The notes: generated by a model from the letters alone, not told the origin. Counted from the stretch's first letter, positions 46,222 through 55,510 are shown. The stretch: 64,000 nt of DNA from Neobacillus cucumis (GCF_016107705.1 NZ_JAEHGC010000020.1:1-64000); one strand, 5' to 3'. Translations and numbers: made by a program.

Positions 46222-47520
46222 ATGTTTAAAATCGGATTAGTCGGCCTTGAAGCTTCGATAAAACAGATTTTAGATTTGGCAGAAGAATATAAACAGGAAT
46301 TAGAGATCATCTCTTTCCCCTATATAGATATCGATGAAGTAGAGAACATTGTAAAAGAACATCACTCCCGTGTGCATGCATGGCTTTTTTCTGGTCCACT
46401 CCCCTATGAAATTGGGAAAAGGACATTGGGTACAGATATGATCATGGTCCATGTTCCCGCTACGGAATCAGGCTTTTTTAAAGCCTTTTTAGAGTTGAGT
46501 GATGAACTAGGGAGATTGATTAAAAAACTTAGCATAGATACGATGACGACAAACAATATAAGCGAGGAAGCTTTATCACAACTTAAAATAAAAAAAACAA
46601 CGGTCTATACAAAAGCATTTGAGTTAGATGTTAATACGAATGAATTGTTGCAATTTCACCTAGATTTATGGAATCAAGGAAAAACAGAAGGAGTTTTAAC
46701 TTGTTTCCCATCCGTTTGCGAAGCATTAAGAGAGAAGGGAATTCCTGCCTACCGAATGTCGATGACATTGATGGAAATTCGGCAAACGCTTCGAATCCTT
46801 TTGGAAAAAGTAAAGACCTCCTATTTTAAAGATAGACAAATTGGCGTTGAAATCATAGAGGTTGAATATTTTAACAGAGTAGCAGAGGAAATGAAAACCC
46901 CTTACCATTTACAGTACTTAGAGCTCAGACTAAAAGAAATGATGATTCAACTGGGCGAAAAAATAAATGGGTCTTTTTCTGAGAAGGGGAACGGCCGATA
47001 CATGATTTTTAGCTCCCGCGGCGCAATTGAACGGGAAATTGCCTCACTTGAAGAAACCGTTCAAAAATTGGCATTTGAGGCAGAAACGACTGTTGCTGTA
47101 GGAATTGGTTTCGGAGAGACTGCCTATGCTGCGGAAATCAATGCGTTTCGTGCCATACAACATTCTAAGGAAATGAAGAAACGCGAAATTGTTATGGTTC
47201 AAGATGATGGAAAAATTATCGAATCACCCGGCCAAAACAATGAATTACAATATGAAATACGTTCCCAAAATGAAATCCTTATTGAAAAATTAAAAAAAGG
47301 AAATATCAGTGTTAAAACGTATAAAAAAATCGTTGCCCTTATTCAAAAAATGGGTTGGCATGATTTTACAACCAAAGATTTAGCGACACATCTTGAGATG
47401 ACAGAGCGTAATGTGCGCCGTATTGTAACCGATATGTGTGAAGTTGAGTTGGCAAAATATGTAGGCCAGGAGGCATTTGCCAATCGTGGAAGACCGAGTA
47501 AAATATATCGTTTGTTATAA
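46222..47520 (+). CDS. Probable regulator: nucleotidyl-cyclase-like domain plus winged helix
   Basis: This 432-residue cytosolic protein has three parts. Residues 1-110 form an alpha/beta N-terminal domain. A middle domain (about 200-330) reads like a degenerate GGDEF/GTP-cyclohydrolase III fold (GFGETAYAAEINAFRAIQHS). A C-terminal helix-turn-helix (about 370-432) carries TTKDLATHLEMTERNVRRIV and RGRPSKIYRL. It lies directly upstream of an M20 hydrolase and symporter operon, which it probably controls. I cannot name the family with certainty. Confidence 0.7.
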   Translation: MFKIGLVGLEASIKQILDLAEEYKQELEIISFPYIDIDEVENIVKEHHSRVHAWLFSGPLPYEIGKRTLGTDMIMVHVPATESGFFKAFLELSDELGRLIKKLSIDTMTTNNISEEALSQLKIKKTTVYTKAFELDVNTNELLQFHLDLWNQGKTEGVLTCFPSVCEALREKGIPAYRMSMTLMEIRQTLRILLEKVKTSYFKDRQIGVEIIEVEYFNRVAEEMKTPYHLQYLELRLKEMMIQLGEKINGSFSEKGNGRYMIFSSRGAIEREIASLEETVQKLAFEAETTVAVGIGFGETAYAAEINAFRAIQHSKEMKKREIVMVQDDGKIIESPGQNNELQYEIRSQNEILIEKLKKGNISVKTYKKIVALIQKMGWHDFTTKDLATHLEMTERNVRRIVTDMCEVELAKYVGQEAFANRGRPSKIYRLL

Positions 47521-47552
47521 GCATCCACAGTTTTGGGTGCTTATTTTTTTTT
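47517..47552 (+). terminator. Terminator overlapping the regulator stop codon
   Basis: ATAAGCATCC and GGGTGCTTAT pair and are followed by TTTTTTTTT. The stem includes the stop codon. Confidence 0.85.
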
Positions 47553-47685
47553 CTTATTCAGGTACCTAAAGAATATCACATTCATAAAATTCAAAAAACT
47601 ATTGAAACTTAACTTGCGAACCTATATACTTCATTTAAGGAATTTTTTCCTTAAACTAACCAAAAATAAAAAGGAGCTGATGTAC

Positions 47686-48873
47686 ATGTCCCAAACGATA
47701 ACGATGAATGATTTAATCGAAGAGGTTAAAGAGGAAGTGATTGGCTGGCGAAGATATTTACATATGTATCCGGAGCTATCCTTTCAGGAAGTAAAAACAG
47801 CCCAATATGTTTATGAAACATTAAAGACTTTTGGTGATCTGGAAATTTCACGTCCGACAAAAACAAGTATTATGGCCCGGTTGAAGGGGCAGCAGCCGGG
47901 AAAGGTAATCGCACTGCGGGCGGATATGGATGCGCTTCCAATTGAGGAGGAGAATGATTTTAACTTTGTTTCACGGAATTTAGGTGTCATGCATGCTTGC
48001 GGTCATGATGGGCATACAGCGATGCTTTTAGGCGCTGTAAAGATTCTGACAAAGTTAAAGGGGCAAATAAGGGGGGAGGTTCGCTTTCTATTCCAACATG
48101 CCGAGGAGCAGCCGCCAGGCGGTGCCCAAGAAATGGTGAACGCAGGTGTCCTCGAAGGAGTAGAATCAATCCTTGGTGCCCATCTGGTTTCTACTCTTCC
48201 ACTTGGGAAAATTGGTTTGAGTTATGGGCCGATGATGGCCGGAGCGGATACGTTTAAAATTACCGTTTTAGGTAAGGGAGGACATGCCTCACAACCCGAT
48301 CAAACGATTGATCCGATTGCGATTGGAGCCCAGGTGGTAACGAATCTCCAGCATATTGTTTCAAGATATCAGGATGCTCAGGAAACTTCCGTGATTTCAG
48401 TAACCCAGTTCCATGCGGGAAGTGCGATAAATGTAATTCCAAGTACGGTAACGATTGGAGGGTCCGTTCGATGTTTTAACCCGGACTTGCAGAAGAAGAT
48501 ACCGAACTTTATTGATCGCATTGTAAAGGGACTTACGGAAGCACATGGAGCCACCTATCAATTTAATTATCAGTTCGGTTACGCCCCTGTTATAAATGAT
48601 GAGGAAGTTACGAGAGTAATAGACGAAACGGTTTGTGAAGTTTTTGGAGAAGAATGCCGGGAGTTGGTCAAGCCAATGATGGCAAGTGAAGATTTTTCCG
48701 CCTTTCAAAAAGTAGTACCAGGATCATATGTTTCAATTGGTGCCGGTAATGCAGAAAAAGGGATTATCTATCCACACCATCATCCCAAGTTTACAATTGA
48801 CGAACAAGCTTTAGCGGATGGAACGAAGTTATTGGTCCACGGAACTTTGAAACTATTAAATCAAAACGATTAG
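47686..48873 (+). CDS. M20D amidohydrolase/N-acyl-amino-acid deacylase
   Basis: This 395-residue dimetal amidohydrolase removes acyl groups from amino acids or related amides. Metal-binding motifs ALRADMDALPIEEE, HACGHDGHTAML and QHAEEQPPGGAQ are complete. ATG 47686 is 9 nt after AAGGAG; the upstream ATG at 47680 is too close. It heads a likely operon with a DUF3311 protein and a sodium/solute symporter, so it probably hydrolyses the imported compound. Confidence 0.92.
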   Translation: MSQTITMNDLIEEVKEEVIGWRRYLHMYPELSFQEVKTAQYVYETLKTFGDLEISRPTKTSIMARLKGQQPGKVIALRADMDALPIEEENDFNFVSRNLGVMHACGHDGHTAMLLGAVKILTKLKGQIRGEVRFLFQHAEEQPPGGAQEMVNAGVLEGVESILGAHLVSTLPLGKIGLSYGPMMAGADTFKITVLGKGGHASQPDQTIDPIAIGAQVVTNLQHIVSRYQDAQETSVISVTQFHAGSAINVIPSTVTIGGSVRCFNPDLQKKIPNFIDRIVKGLTEAHGATYQFNYQFGYAPVINDEEVTRVIDETVCEVFGEECRELVKPMMASEDFSAFQKVVPGSYVSIGAGNAEKGIIYPHHHPKFTIDEQALADGTKLLVHGTLKLLNQND

Positions 48874-48885
48874 GGGGATGAGGGA

Positions 48886-49086
48886 ATGAAATCCATCTAT
48901 TGGCTAGCCATTATTCCATTTCTTGGCCTTGTTGCAGGGGCTTTATTTACAAATAGAATGACTCCTTATGTGCTCGGAATGCCGTTTTTTCACTTTTGGA
49001 TTGTACTCTGGTCTTTTTTAACCACAGGAATCCTTGGAATTATCTATATTTTAGATCCAGCTAACCGGGAGGAGAATTCAAAATGA
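48886..49086 (+). CDS. DUF3311 small membrane protein
   Basis: This 66-residue protein has two hydrophobic segments (about 5-25 and 33-56) and is typical of the DUF3311 subunits encoded right before a sodium/solute symporter. It probably forms a complex with or stabilises the next protein. Its last bases overlap the symporter start by four (ATGA), which indicates translational coupling. GGGGGATGAGGG precedes its ATG. Confidence 0.88.
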   Translation: MKSIYWLAIIPFLGLVAGALFTNRMTPYVLGMPFFHFWIVLWSFLTTGILGIIYILDPANREENSK

Positions 49087-50564
49087 ATATTGCCGTGCTA
49101 TTCATCTTGTCATTTTTCGTCGTTTCTGTTGCTATAGGGATTTGGGCAAAAAAAGGGAAAGAAATGAACTTGGAACAATGGTCGGTGGGGGGCCGCGGAA
49201 TGGGAACCCTGTTGATTTTCCTTTTGTCAGCTGGTGAAATGTATACGACCTTTACCTTTTTAGGAGCAAGCGGTTCTGCTTATCGGGATGGGGGTTCGAT
49301 TTTTAGTATCGTCACATACGGCTGCCTGGCCACGGTCATTTCCTATTTTGTATTTCCTGCGATTTGGAGGTATGCAAAGCAACACAAATTAGTTTCTCAA
49401 TCTGATTTTTTTGTAAAAAAATATCAGAGTCCTTACCTTGGAGTTCTTGTTGCCGTGATTGGGATTGTGGCATGTACTTGCTACTTAGTACTTCAATTCA
49501 AAGGCTTAGGCTATATCGTGACGGCAACTTCTTATGGGGTCATCTCTTCTAAGGCTGCCATTTGGGTAGGAGCCCTTGGGGTAACCATTTTTGTGATGAT
49601 TTCTGGTATTCACGGTTCTGCTCTGACATCGATTTTGAAGGATATTTTGATTCTAGGTATTGTGGTATTTTTAGGAGTTTATTTCCCTATACATTATTAC
49701 GGCGGTATTCATCCGATGTTCGACGCGATCAATCAAGCGAAACCAAATTTCCCTATACTTCCTGAACAGGGGATGAGCGTATCGTGGTATATATCGACTG
49801 TTATCTTAAGTTCCATCGGATTCTATATGTGGCCGCATGGGTTTTCTCCCGTTTTTGCAGCCTCTAGCGAAAAGGCTTTGCGAAAAAATGCAGCCCTCAT
49901 GCCCATTTACCAATTGATTCTGTTGTTTGCCTTTTTTGTAGGGTTTGCAGCCATTTTACAAACACCAGGATTAGAAGGAAGTGCAGCTGATTTAATCTTA
50001 CTCAAGTTTTCCAAACAGGCATTTGATCCGTGGTTTGTCGGACTGATTGGCGGTGCCGGCGTGTTAGCAGCTTTAGTACCAAGTTCTTTACTATTGATGA
50101 CGATTTCAACTTTGTTTGCTAAAAATATTTATCAGGTATTCTCTCCAGCCGCAACGGACAATCAGATTGCAAAACTAGTAAAATATCTCGTTCCGTTTAT
50201 CTCACTTGCAGCTATTTATTTGACTTTTAAAGGTGGAAATAGCCTTTTTAGTATCGCCATCATCGCTTACAATTTTATTACTCAACTTGCCCCTGCCTTT
50301 TTTGCCAGCTTGATGAAAAAGAATTTTGTGACGAAACAGGGTGCCTTTGCCGGGATTATCATTGGCGGTGTGTTGGTGTCCTTTATGGATTTAGGGAATA
50401 TAAAAATTGCCGAGCTATTCCCGCATCTTCCCCAAGCCATTAAAGACTTGAACGATGGAATAATCGCCTTATTTATTAATATTATCGTTTTATTAATTGT
50501 TAGCTTAGTAACAAAAAAAGCGGCATCAACTCATCAGAAGGCTGAGGTTTTGGAGACCATATAG
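49083..50564 (+). CDS. Sodium/solute symporter (SSS family)
   Basis: This is a 493-residue integral membrane protein with about 13 hydrophobic segments. Family features include WSVGGRGMGTLLIFLLSAGE near residue 35, and the DUF3311-linked, monocarboxylate/pantothenate permease-like type. It would import an organic solute with sodium; the neighbouring amidohydrolase suggests an N-acylated amino acid or similar amide. GGGAGGAG lies inside the DUF3311 gene. The 3' end overlaps a decayed opposite-strand gene. Confidence 0.9.
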   Translation: MNIAVLFILSFFVVSVAIGIWAKKGKEMNLEQWSVGGRGMGTLLIFLLSAGEMYTTFTFLGASGSAYRDGGSIFSIVTYGCLATVISYFVFPAIWRYAKQHKLVSQSDFFVKKYQSPYLGVLVAVIGIVACTCYLVLQFKGLGYIVTATSYGVISSKAAIWVGALGVTIFVMISGIHGSALTSILKDILILGIVVFLGVYFPIHYYGGIHPMFDAINQAKPNFPILPEQGMSVSWYISTVILSSIGFYMWPHGFSPVFAASSEKALRKNAALMPIYQLILLFAFFVGFAAILQTPGLEGSAADLILLKFSKQAFDPWFVGLIGGAGVLAALVPSSLLLMTISTLFAKNIYQVFSPAATDNQIAKLVKYLVPFISLAAIYLTFKGGNSLFSIAIIAYNFITQLAPAFFASLMKKNFVTKQGAFAGIIIGGVLVSFMDLGNIKIAELFPHLPQAIKDLNDGIIALFINIIVLLIVSLVTKKAASTHQKAEVLETI

Positions 50565-51132
50565 GAAAGTATAAAAAATAATCTGCAGGATTCCATAAAA
50601 GGGATCCTCTTTTCTGTTTAGCCATTTTGTTTTGAAACGGATCTCTTCTTTTTTCCACGGTTTAAATACTGATATACAAAAAATGGAAATGGTAAGCAAG
50701 ATTTGAATCATGACGGCGTATTGTCTAAGCATATGGTTGTGTATAAATACGGGGTTATTCAATGCAGCAGCCTTTTCCGCCTCAAGGATCGCCATATTGG
50801 CTATCATTAACTTATCTACAATAAAAATTCCCATTACTGTTTGGATAATAAATAGGATCCATTTGACCGTAACCCATCGATGCTTAAAAAATTCCCAATT
50901 TGTAAAAAATCCATAGATGAAGCGACCAATAAAGTCCCGACAGCTCCAATTCTGACAATCTGGTCACTAATGATCACAATTCTTTTATAGGTCTCAAACG
51001 TTGCATTATAGGTGGCTAATTTATCCCGTAATTTAAAGCAAAGGAACTCATAATGCCGCCAAAAAATAATGCTACCAATATAATATGAATCACCTTTAAC
51101 CATTTCATCCCAAATGGGCCAAACTTCTTCAT
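50526..51132 (-). pseudogene. Four-helix membrane protein gene with two frameshifts
   Basis: A good start (ATG 51132 after AGGAGG) gives MKKFGPFGMKWLKVIHIILV and an LFFGGIMSSFALNY membrane segment. The frame then stops, and homologous-looking sequence continues in a second frame (ATYNATFETYKRIVIISDQI) and then a third (TNWEFFKHRWVTVKWILFII onward to an MLRQYAVMIQILLT helix). At least two indels are needed, near 51020-51040 and near 50900-50920. The intact protein would have about 150-160 residues with four helices. I do not know the family. Its tail overlaps the symporter gene end. Confidence 0.75.
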
Positions 51133-51329
51133 TACTAACCTCCTTCTATATCTATAAGTCTCTATAAGAGTAACAAGATTCCCAGGATTTAAAAAACAGC
51201 CAGAGTTGTAATGCTGTCTAAGTCTTGGGTCTTATTTTCCCCCAGTATAGGAATCTAGTTCATTAGAAGGTTTGTCCTATTAAAAGGATAAGTTTACAAT
51301 AGAGGAATAAAACCTCTAGGAGCAAACCG

Positions 51330-51971
51330 ATGGATAAGAAAGAACAATTGCTATTGAACTATTATTATGAAAAGTTAGTTAATCATACCTTTGATGAAAA
51401 GGATGTATATGCGTTTTTGTTGTTGATCCGAAATCGAAGTAAAGAGATTCGCTGGCTTCAGGAGCTGGCCGATTTGGCGGTGCAGCGAGAGCAGTATACA
51501 GGCTATATTAAGGAGTACCTTGTTGAAACAAGAAAGAAGTTTGAAAATCTAGGAAAAACAAAAGCCGCGATCCGAATCGAAGATGTGTTTTCTTTCAAGG
51601 AAATCAAAACCGGATTGAATAAAGCATTGGCAGAGTATCAATTAACAGCCCTAGCAAATGAGCATATAAACGATTTTGTAACCTGTCTTATTTCCATCCT
51701 TCAACAGATCAAAATTATGGATGAGAACGAAAGAGAGAGTGGGAAGCTATTTTTCTCTGTTTCCAATAAACAGATTATTTTAATGGCGGAAATAGAGGTT
51801 ACTCAAAATCTATTCAAGAAAACCAACGCTGTTTTTCCTGTTTTGACTACTAAAAATAGTTACTTGGATATCAAAAAGCAGGACCGGTTTGATACCCCTT
51901 ATTTGTTTGCTGACAAGGCGGTTGAAACGGCCAATCAGGAAGGGAAACTGGAGATCATTATTCCGGATTAG
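51330..51971 (+). CDS. Hypothetical protein
   Basis: This encodes 213 residues with a helical, Lys/Glu-rich N-terminal two-thirds (HTFDEKDVYAFLLLIRNRSK) and a beta-rich C-terminus. There is no signal, membrane segment or known motif. The CTAGGAG before ATG 51330 is a good binding site, and a strong terminator follows. I do not recognise the family. It faces the nuclease gene across a shared terminator. Confidence 0.7.
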   Translation: MDKKEQLLLNYYYEKLVNHTFDEKDVYAFLLLIRNRSKEIRWLQELADLAVQREQYTGYIKEYLVETRKKFENLGKTKAAIRIEDVFSFKEIKTGLNKALAEYQLTALANEHINDFVTCLISILQQIKIMDENERESGKLFFSVSNKQIILMAEIEVTQNLFKKTNAVFPVLTTKNSYLDIKKQDRFDTPYLFADKAVETANQEGKLEIIIPD

Positions 51972-51985
51972 GAATCGACCCTGAC

Positions 51986-52037
51986 AAAAAAGCCTAAACC
52001 ATGGAGGAGATTCTTCCAACTTGGTTTAGGCTTTTTA
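51986..52037. terminator. Bidirectional terminator
   Basis: A 15-bp stem AAAAAGCCTAAACCA / TGGTTTAGGCTTTTT lies between two convergent genes. Confidence 0.93.
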
Positions 52038-52979
52038 ACCATTCAGTGAATCATGAACCGACAAACATTTCTCCTTAAAATTACAGCTTTGACACTTTCT
52101 CGAAGGATTCATCTCAAACTGTTCAATATTAACAGGCTTATTTTTCACTGGGTCCTCAAGGTATTTCAACATATAATAGATACTGTCATTCATTAAGGCT
52201 TGAGCGGACTCAATTTCGAACTCGGTTAATTTATATTCCTGGTGTTTGCCAGAGAGCAAATATTCATTGCGAAGGATGATATCTTCAATTGGAATATTGT
52301 GTTGTTTTGATAGAAAAAGGGCATAAAAGGCCAGCTGTTTGCGATCATCCTCTGATTCTTTCCCCGTCTTCCAGTCGACGACAATCCACTTTTCCTGACT
52401 CACATCTTTGTAAACAAAGTCGAGTACCACAAACACGTCGACACCATTAACCTCAAACGTTTGAAAATCCTCTGAATGCAGGACATGCATCTCTAGTTTT
52501 GTCAGAATATCTTGGTAGGTCCTGCTTGTAAAAAAGTTCTTTATACATAGGTCCAGCTTCATTTTCGCAGAGGCAATGGCATCCTTGCTAAGCCCGTCTC
52601 CATAGTAGATTTCATGAAGCATTTGGTATTGCTTCGGCTTGTTAAACCAATGCTGTCGATGTTTGGTGGAATCAAGGTAAGCCTTATTGAGACTTCGAGT
52701 GATTAAAGTAATCATCTCATCTTCAGTAAACAGGCTTTTGTCATTGAGAAACTTCTTGAGCTGCCAGTCAATCGCTTTGTGGATTAAGTCTCCCAAAAGG
52801 ATGGGGATGTTTTTAATATTTTTAAGCCGGTATGCTGCTTTATTTTCATCAGGTGCTTCATATAACCAGCCATTATGAGATTCATAGTATTGGTGATAAT
52901 ATTTTCGCACACATTCTAGGAATGTTTTATGCCGTGAATTGGACCATGAGAATTCAGGGAAGTCACGGTGAACGTACAT
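52035..52979 (-). CDS. PD-(D/E)XK nuclease with probable Fe-S cluster (RecB/Cas4-like)
   Basis: This 314-residue protein of the RecB-type nuclease family (PDDEXK_1) has the catalytic motif IVVDWKTGK near residue 200, followed by QLAFYALFL. A lone Cys near the N-terminus (FLECVRKYY) and CQSCNFKEKC at the C-terminus reproduce the four-cysteine iron-sulfur arrangement of AddB/Cas4 nucleases. No cas gene or helicase lies nearby. ATG 52979 follows AGGAGG; further upstream starts lack one. Its role may be in DNA repair or defence. Confidence 0.88.
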   Translation of the reverse strand: MYVHRDFPEFSWSNSRHKTFLECVRKYYHQYYESHNGWLYEAPDENKAAYRLKNIKNIPILLGDLIHKAIDWQLKKFLNDKSLFTEDEMITLITRSLNKAYLDSTKHRQHWFNKPKQYQMLHEIYYGDGLSKDAIASAKMKLDLCIKNFFTSRTYQDILTKLEMHVLHSEDFQTFEVNGVDVFVVLDFVYKDVSQEKWIVVDWKTGKESEDDRKQLAFYALFLSKQHNIPIEDIILRNEYLLSGKHQEYKLTEFEIESAQALMNDSIYYMLKYLEDPVKNKPVNIEQFEMNPSRKCQSCNFKEKCLSVHDSLNG

Positions 52980-53061
52980 GGAAGGTCCTCCTATAAAAGT
53001 GATGGTAACAGACAATGCTGATATCGTAACGGTGAATTTCTACCAATACTACCTGAAAGAT

Positions 53062-53328
53062 TTAAAAGGGAAGGTCATCATCGGAGATGGGCCCCATTGG
53101 GTTCTTTTCTTCCGTGCTTTCTTCCTCTGTACAAATCTCGCCGCATTTTTCACAGCTAATATAAGTACTATTCAAATGAAAGCCTACATATCCATGGGTG
53201 AGTTCTTGGATATCCCAGATCGTTTCCCAAGGGACTTCAAACCTGTAATTACATTTAGAACAGTGAATTTTTACACTTCCGAAGTCTTCTTTTTGTTTGT
53301 GTTTTGGTTTCTCTTTCTTCTTTGTCAT
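53062..53328 (-). CDS. Small zinc-ribbon protein
   Basis: This is an 88-residue protein with a Lys-rich N-terminus, CSKCNYRF and ISCEKCGEIC zinc-binding knuckles, and an acidic tail (ISDDDLPF) like those used for protein-protein contacts. ATG 53328 follows TGAGGT. It is transcribed in the same direction as, and 82 nt before, the nuclease gene, so the two may form an operon. Confidence 0.75.
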   Translation of the reverse strand: MTKKKEKPKHKQKEDFGSVKIHCSKCNYRFEVPWETIWDIQELTHGYVGFHLNSTYISCEKCGEICTEEESTEEKNPMGPISDDDLPF

Positions 53329-53414
53329 TTGTGTTTACCTCAAAAAATATTATACCTAATAATAACATAGGAGCATTTCTAAGAAGCTTTCATTTATTCC
53401 TGACTTTATTGTGA

Positions 53415-54005
53415 TTCCCCTTTTCAGAAGAAGTTTGGGCAATTGACTACTATACCTCTATCTCTAACGGCAGTTATGCTTTTAATTTTGCAAAAAGAAT
53501 AGATATATATAAGGCAGAAGGGTTTAGAGTATTTTCTTTTATCGATGATTATTGGATAGCATTAAATGAAGAAACAGATAAAGGAACACTATTTCTTGGT
53601 GAACTGTTTGCTACCAACAAGAGTATTGAAGATGAGAATTGGGACCAGGTTTTAAGCCAGGATATACCGATGTCAGTATTACAATATTTTCAATCTGAGA
53701 TTGTGGGCCAAAAGGGTCCAATGGATATAAGAAGCATTGCTTATGTAAATATAGAAAATCGCTTGTGCAAAGTTATCCGCTATATAGAGGTTGAAAAAAA
53801 CTCTCGCGATCTAACGTTTTACAGACTTTCAGAACCAATAATTCCATTGGAACGTGCTCTAACGGTGAATACGAAACTGGATAATTTCCTCCTTTATCTA
53901 GAAAATGAAGATGAGATGCGTCAGGTTTTTAAGCAAAAAATAATAGAAAAGAAAAATCTTGCCGAAATGGAAAAGACCCAAATAGAAGAAACTCGTCAAA
54001 AATAG
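53415..54005 (+). pseudogene. 5'-truncated gene of unknown function
   Basis: An open frame runs from just after TGA 53412-53414 to TAA 54003-54005. It reads like real protein throughout (for example YKAEGFRVFSFIDDYWIALN and PMDIRSIAYVNIENRL), ending in a Glu/Lys-rich helix. The first ATG (53670) lies in the middle of this protein-like sequence, and no start codon with a binding site precedes it. The 5' end seems deleted. I do not recognise the family. Confidence 0.6.
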
Positions 54006-54374
54006 CCTTTACTCATAAAGAGCAAAAGCTATTTTTCAATGGAAAGTGAATTTTTCCGAATTGAAGCTTAAAGGGAAATAACCACTAAGAGGCCGACATT
54101 TTTTGTTGTTGAACTATCAGGGAGTATTCTACGAAATAAAATCATTTATTTATAACTTTGTGGAAGGAATATATTCAGAAAGTATTTATTGTATTGGAGA
54201 CTTTAAGAATTGAATTGGTAAAATATAAGAATTCATCTATTTCCGGGGTGGAGCTTTAAACTTACCTTTTTGCTTTTTGCTCTGAAAAATCGGCTAGGTC
54301 CGAGTCCAAGGGCGGTTAAAAGGATTAGGAACATTTGTATTTTTATTTAAAGTTATCATACAAATAGTTCATGA
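54006..54374. other. Gene-free stretch
   Basis: This is AT-rich DNA between the truncated gene and the second microprotein gene. I see no gene, strong hairpin or known repeat. Confidence 0.45.
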
Positions 54375-54485
54375 TCATTCCGCTTCTGCGTAAGCTACAG
54401 TTGTTGTGTCTCTGCACTCCCAGCATTCCGCTCGATTCCTCTCCATAATAGATAATTCCTCTCCGCAAGAAATACAAATATTCAT
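54375..54485 (-). CDS. 36-residue CxxC...CxxC microprotein, copy 2
   Basis: ATG 54485 to TGA 54375 encodes 36 residues with CISCGEEL, an ERNRAE spacer, CWECRDTTT and an acidic end. About 70 percent of positions match the copy at 39695-39805, without gaps. AAAGGGGG lies 7 nt upstream of the ATG. Two CxxC knuckles 15-16 residues apart suggest a zinc ribbon. The conservation of length, spacing and start site shows that this is a real family of tiny proteins. Confidence 0.8.
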   Translation of the reverse strand: MNICISCGEELSIMERNRAECWECRDTTTVAYAEAE

Positions 54486-54808
54486 TAACAATCCCCCTTT
54501 CAATGTTTTTTATTGAAAACCCACAACTTAATTTATTAAATAAGTTGGTAGGACAATTATAACACGAAATTTTCTGAAAAAAAAGAAAATAAATATATTA
54601 ATTAAGTTACATAAATTGCGATTACAGTGCCATCTCGAAGTAATGTAAGTAAAATCTAGAAAAATACAACTTCAGATTTTTAGGAGGTAACTAAGGGGAG
54701 GGATATCAATAAAAGTGATAGGGCTAATTACGTGTGAGTTCTTTCTTTAGAATAGATAAGATATTTGAAATTGGAAAAGCGTATAATATATTCATTATAT
54801 ACGTTCGG

Positions 54809-54837
54809 GCTAACTTTTACTGAGTTAGCACTTTTTT
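54809..54837 (+). terminator. Terminator without an obvious gene
   Basis: GCTAAC and GTTAGC pair and are followed by ACTTTTTTAA. No coding frame leads into it, so it could end a small RNA or mark a lost gene. The surrounding 54486-54950 shows nothing else. Confidence 0.6.
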
Positions 54838-54951
54838 AATTTCTGATATATGATAGTAGTTGAACCCCCGTAGCTTCCTCAAATTTTTTAATAGTCATTT
54901 TTGGTTATGATGCAAACTAAAGCCAGCTTTAGTTTTTGTTTACCCCTTGTG

Positions 54952-55170
54952 TCAGACATCTTTACGACGACCTTTAGCTCTGGCTGCCTTCAGGTAAGCC
55001 ATGTTCAATTTACGAATGATGTCCCGTTTAAATTCTGTAAATATTGATAACACCCCAATCAATGTTCCAACTTATCTATGCCTTACAAATTCTCTTCTTT
55101 TTCACACAGGGGATCAGCAATTTTGATTTGCCGTTTTATGGATCTAGCTAAACGGTCTAATTTGTAGACC
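54952..55170 (-). pseudogene. Serine resolvase/invertase remnant
   Basis: In the minus-strand translation, the site-specific recombinase motif VYKLDRLARSIK appears. After a stop and frameshift, the C-terminal family segment follows as FRRDIIRKLNMAYLKAARAKG. These correspond to two conserved blocks of Tn3-type serine recombinases with the middle deleted. It marks a decayed mobile element. Confidence 0.75.
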
Positions 55171-55270
55171 AAAAATAATTATTTTTTGTGGTGATTAATA
55201 ACGATAATAATTTCCTTTGTATAGGAAGAGTTTGGATTGGGGTAGGCTGATTTTAGGAGGCGATGGATGA

Positions 55271-55363
55271 ATGAGTACTTTTGAGGTCTTATCTCTGATG
55301 ATTAGCTTTGGTATGTTTGTTATCGCCATTCTGGAATTTAAAAATAAAGATAAAAATTCTTGA
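55271..55363 (+). CDS. Holin-like type I toxin peptide
   Basis: This is a 30-residue hydrophobic peptide, STFEVLSLMISFGMFVIAIL followed by a Lys/Asn-rich tail. It closely matches the putative holin-like toxins of Bacillus type I toxin-antitoxin pairs. ATG 55271 is about 10 nt after AGGAGG, and a strong terminator follows directly. An antisense RNA antitoxin would be expected from the opposite strand over the 3' region; I cannot define it. Confidence 0.75.
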   Translation: MSTFEVLSLMISFGMFVIAILEFKNKDKNS

Positions 55364-55391
55364 ACACGCTGAAAAGGCGTGTTGTTTTTTT
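55363..55391 (+). terminator. Terminator of the toxin gene
   Basis: AACACGC and GCGTGTT pair and are followed by GTTTTTTT. Confidence 0.88.
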
Positions 55392-55400
55392 AGATCTACT

Positions 55401-55510
55401 TATGGCGGTATCACTACGGACTAATCGGAAAGGAAAAGCGTCTTTCTGTATTCCGCACTTGTCACTTTGTTACTAAATGGCCCGATAAACTCGGTCTGTA
55501 CGGCTAACGC
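55401..55510 (+). repeat. Structured repeat, copy A
   Basis: About 110 nt are homologous to 60886-60993. Both copies begin TATGG, contain AAAGG...CGTCTTTCTGT and TGTCACTTTG, then AAATGG.CCGATAA and CGGTCTG, and end near TAACGC. Two small hairpins (GAAAG/CTTTC and CCGA/CGGT) are kept in both. Confidence 0.75.

Noticed and set aside
52035..52979. Cas4 of a CRISPR system
   Set aside because: The cysteine and nuclease motifs fit, but no cas1, cas2 or repeat array is in the window, so only the broad nuclease family is claimed.
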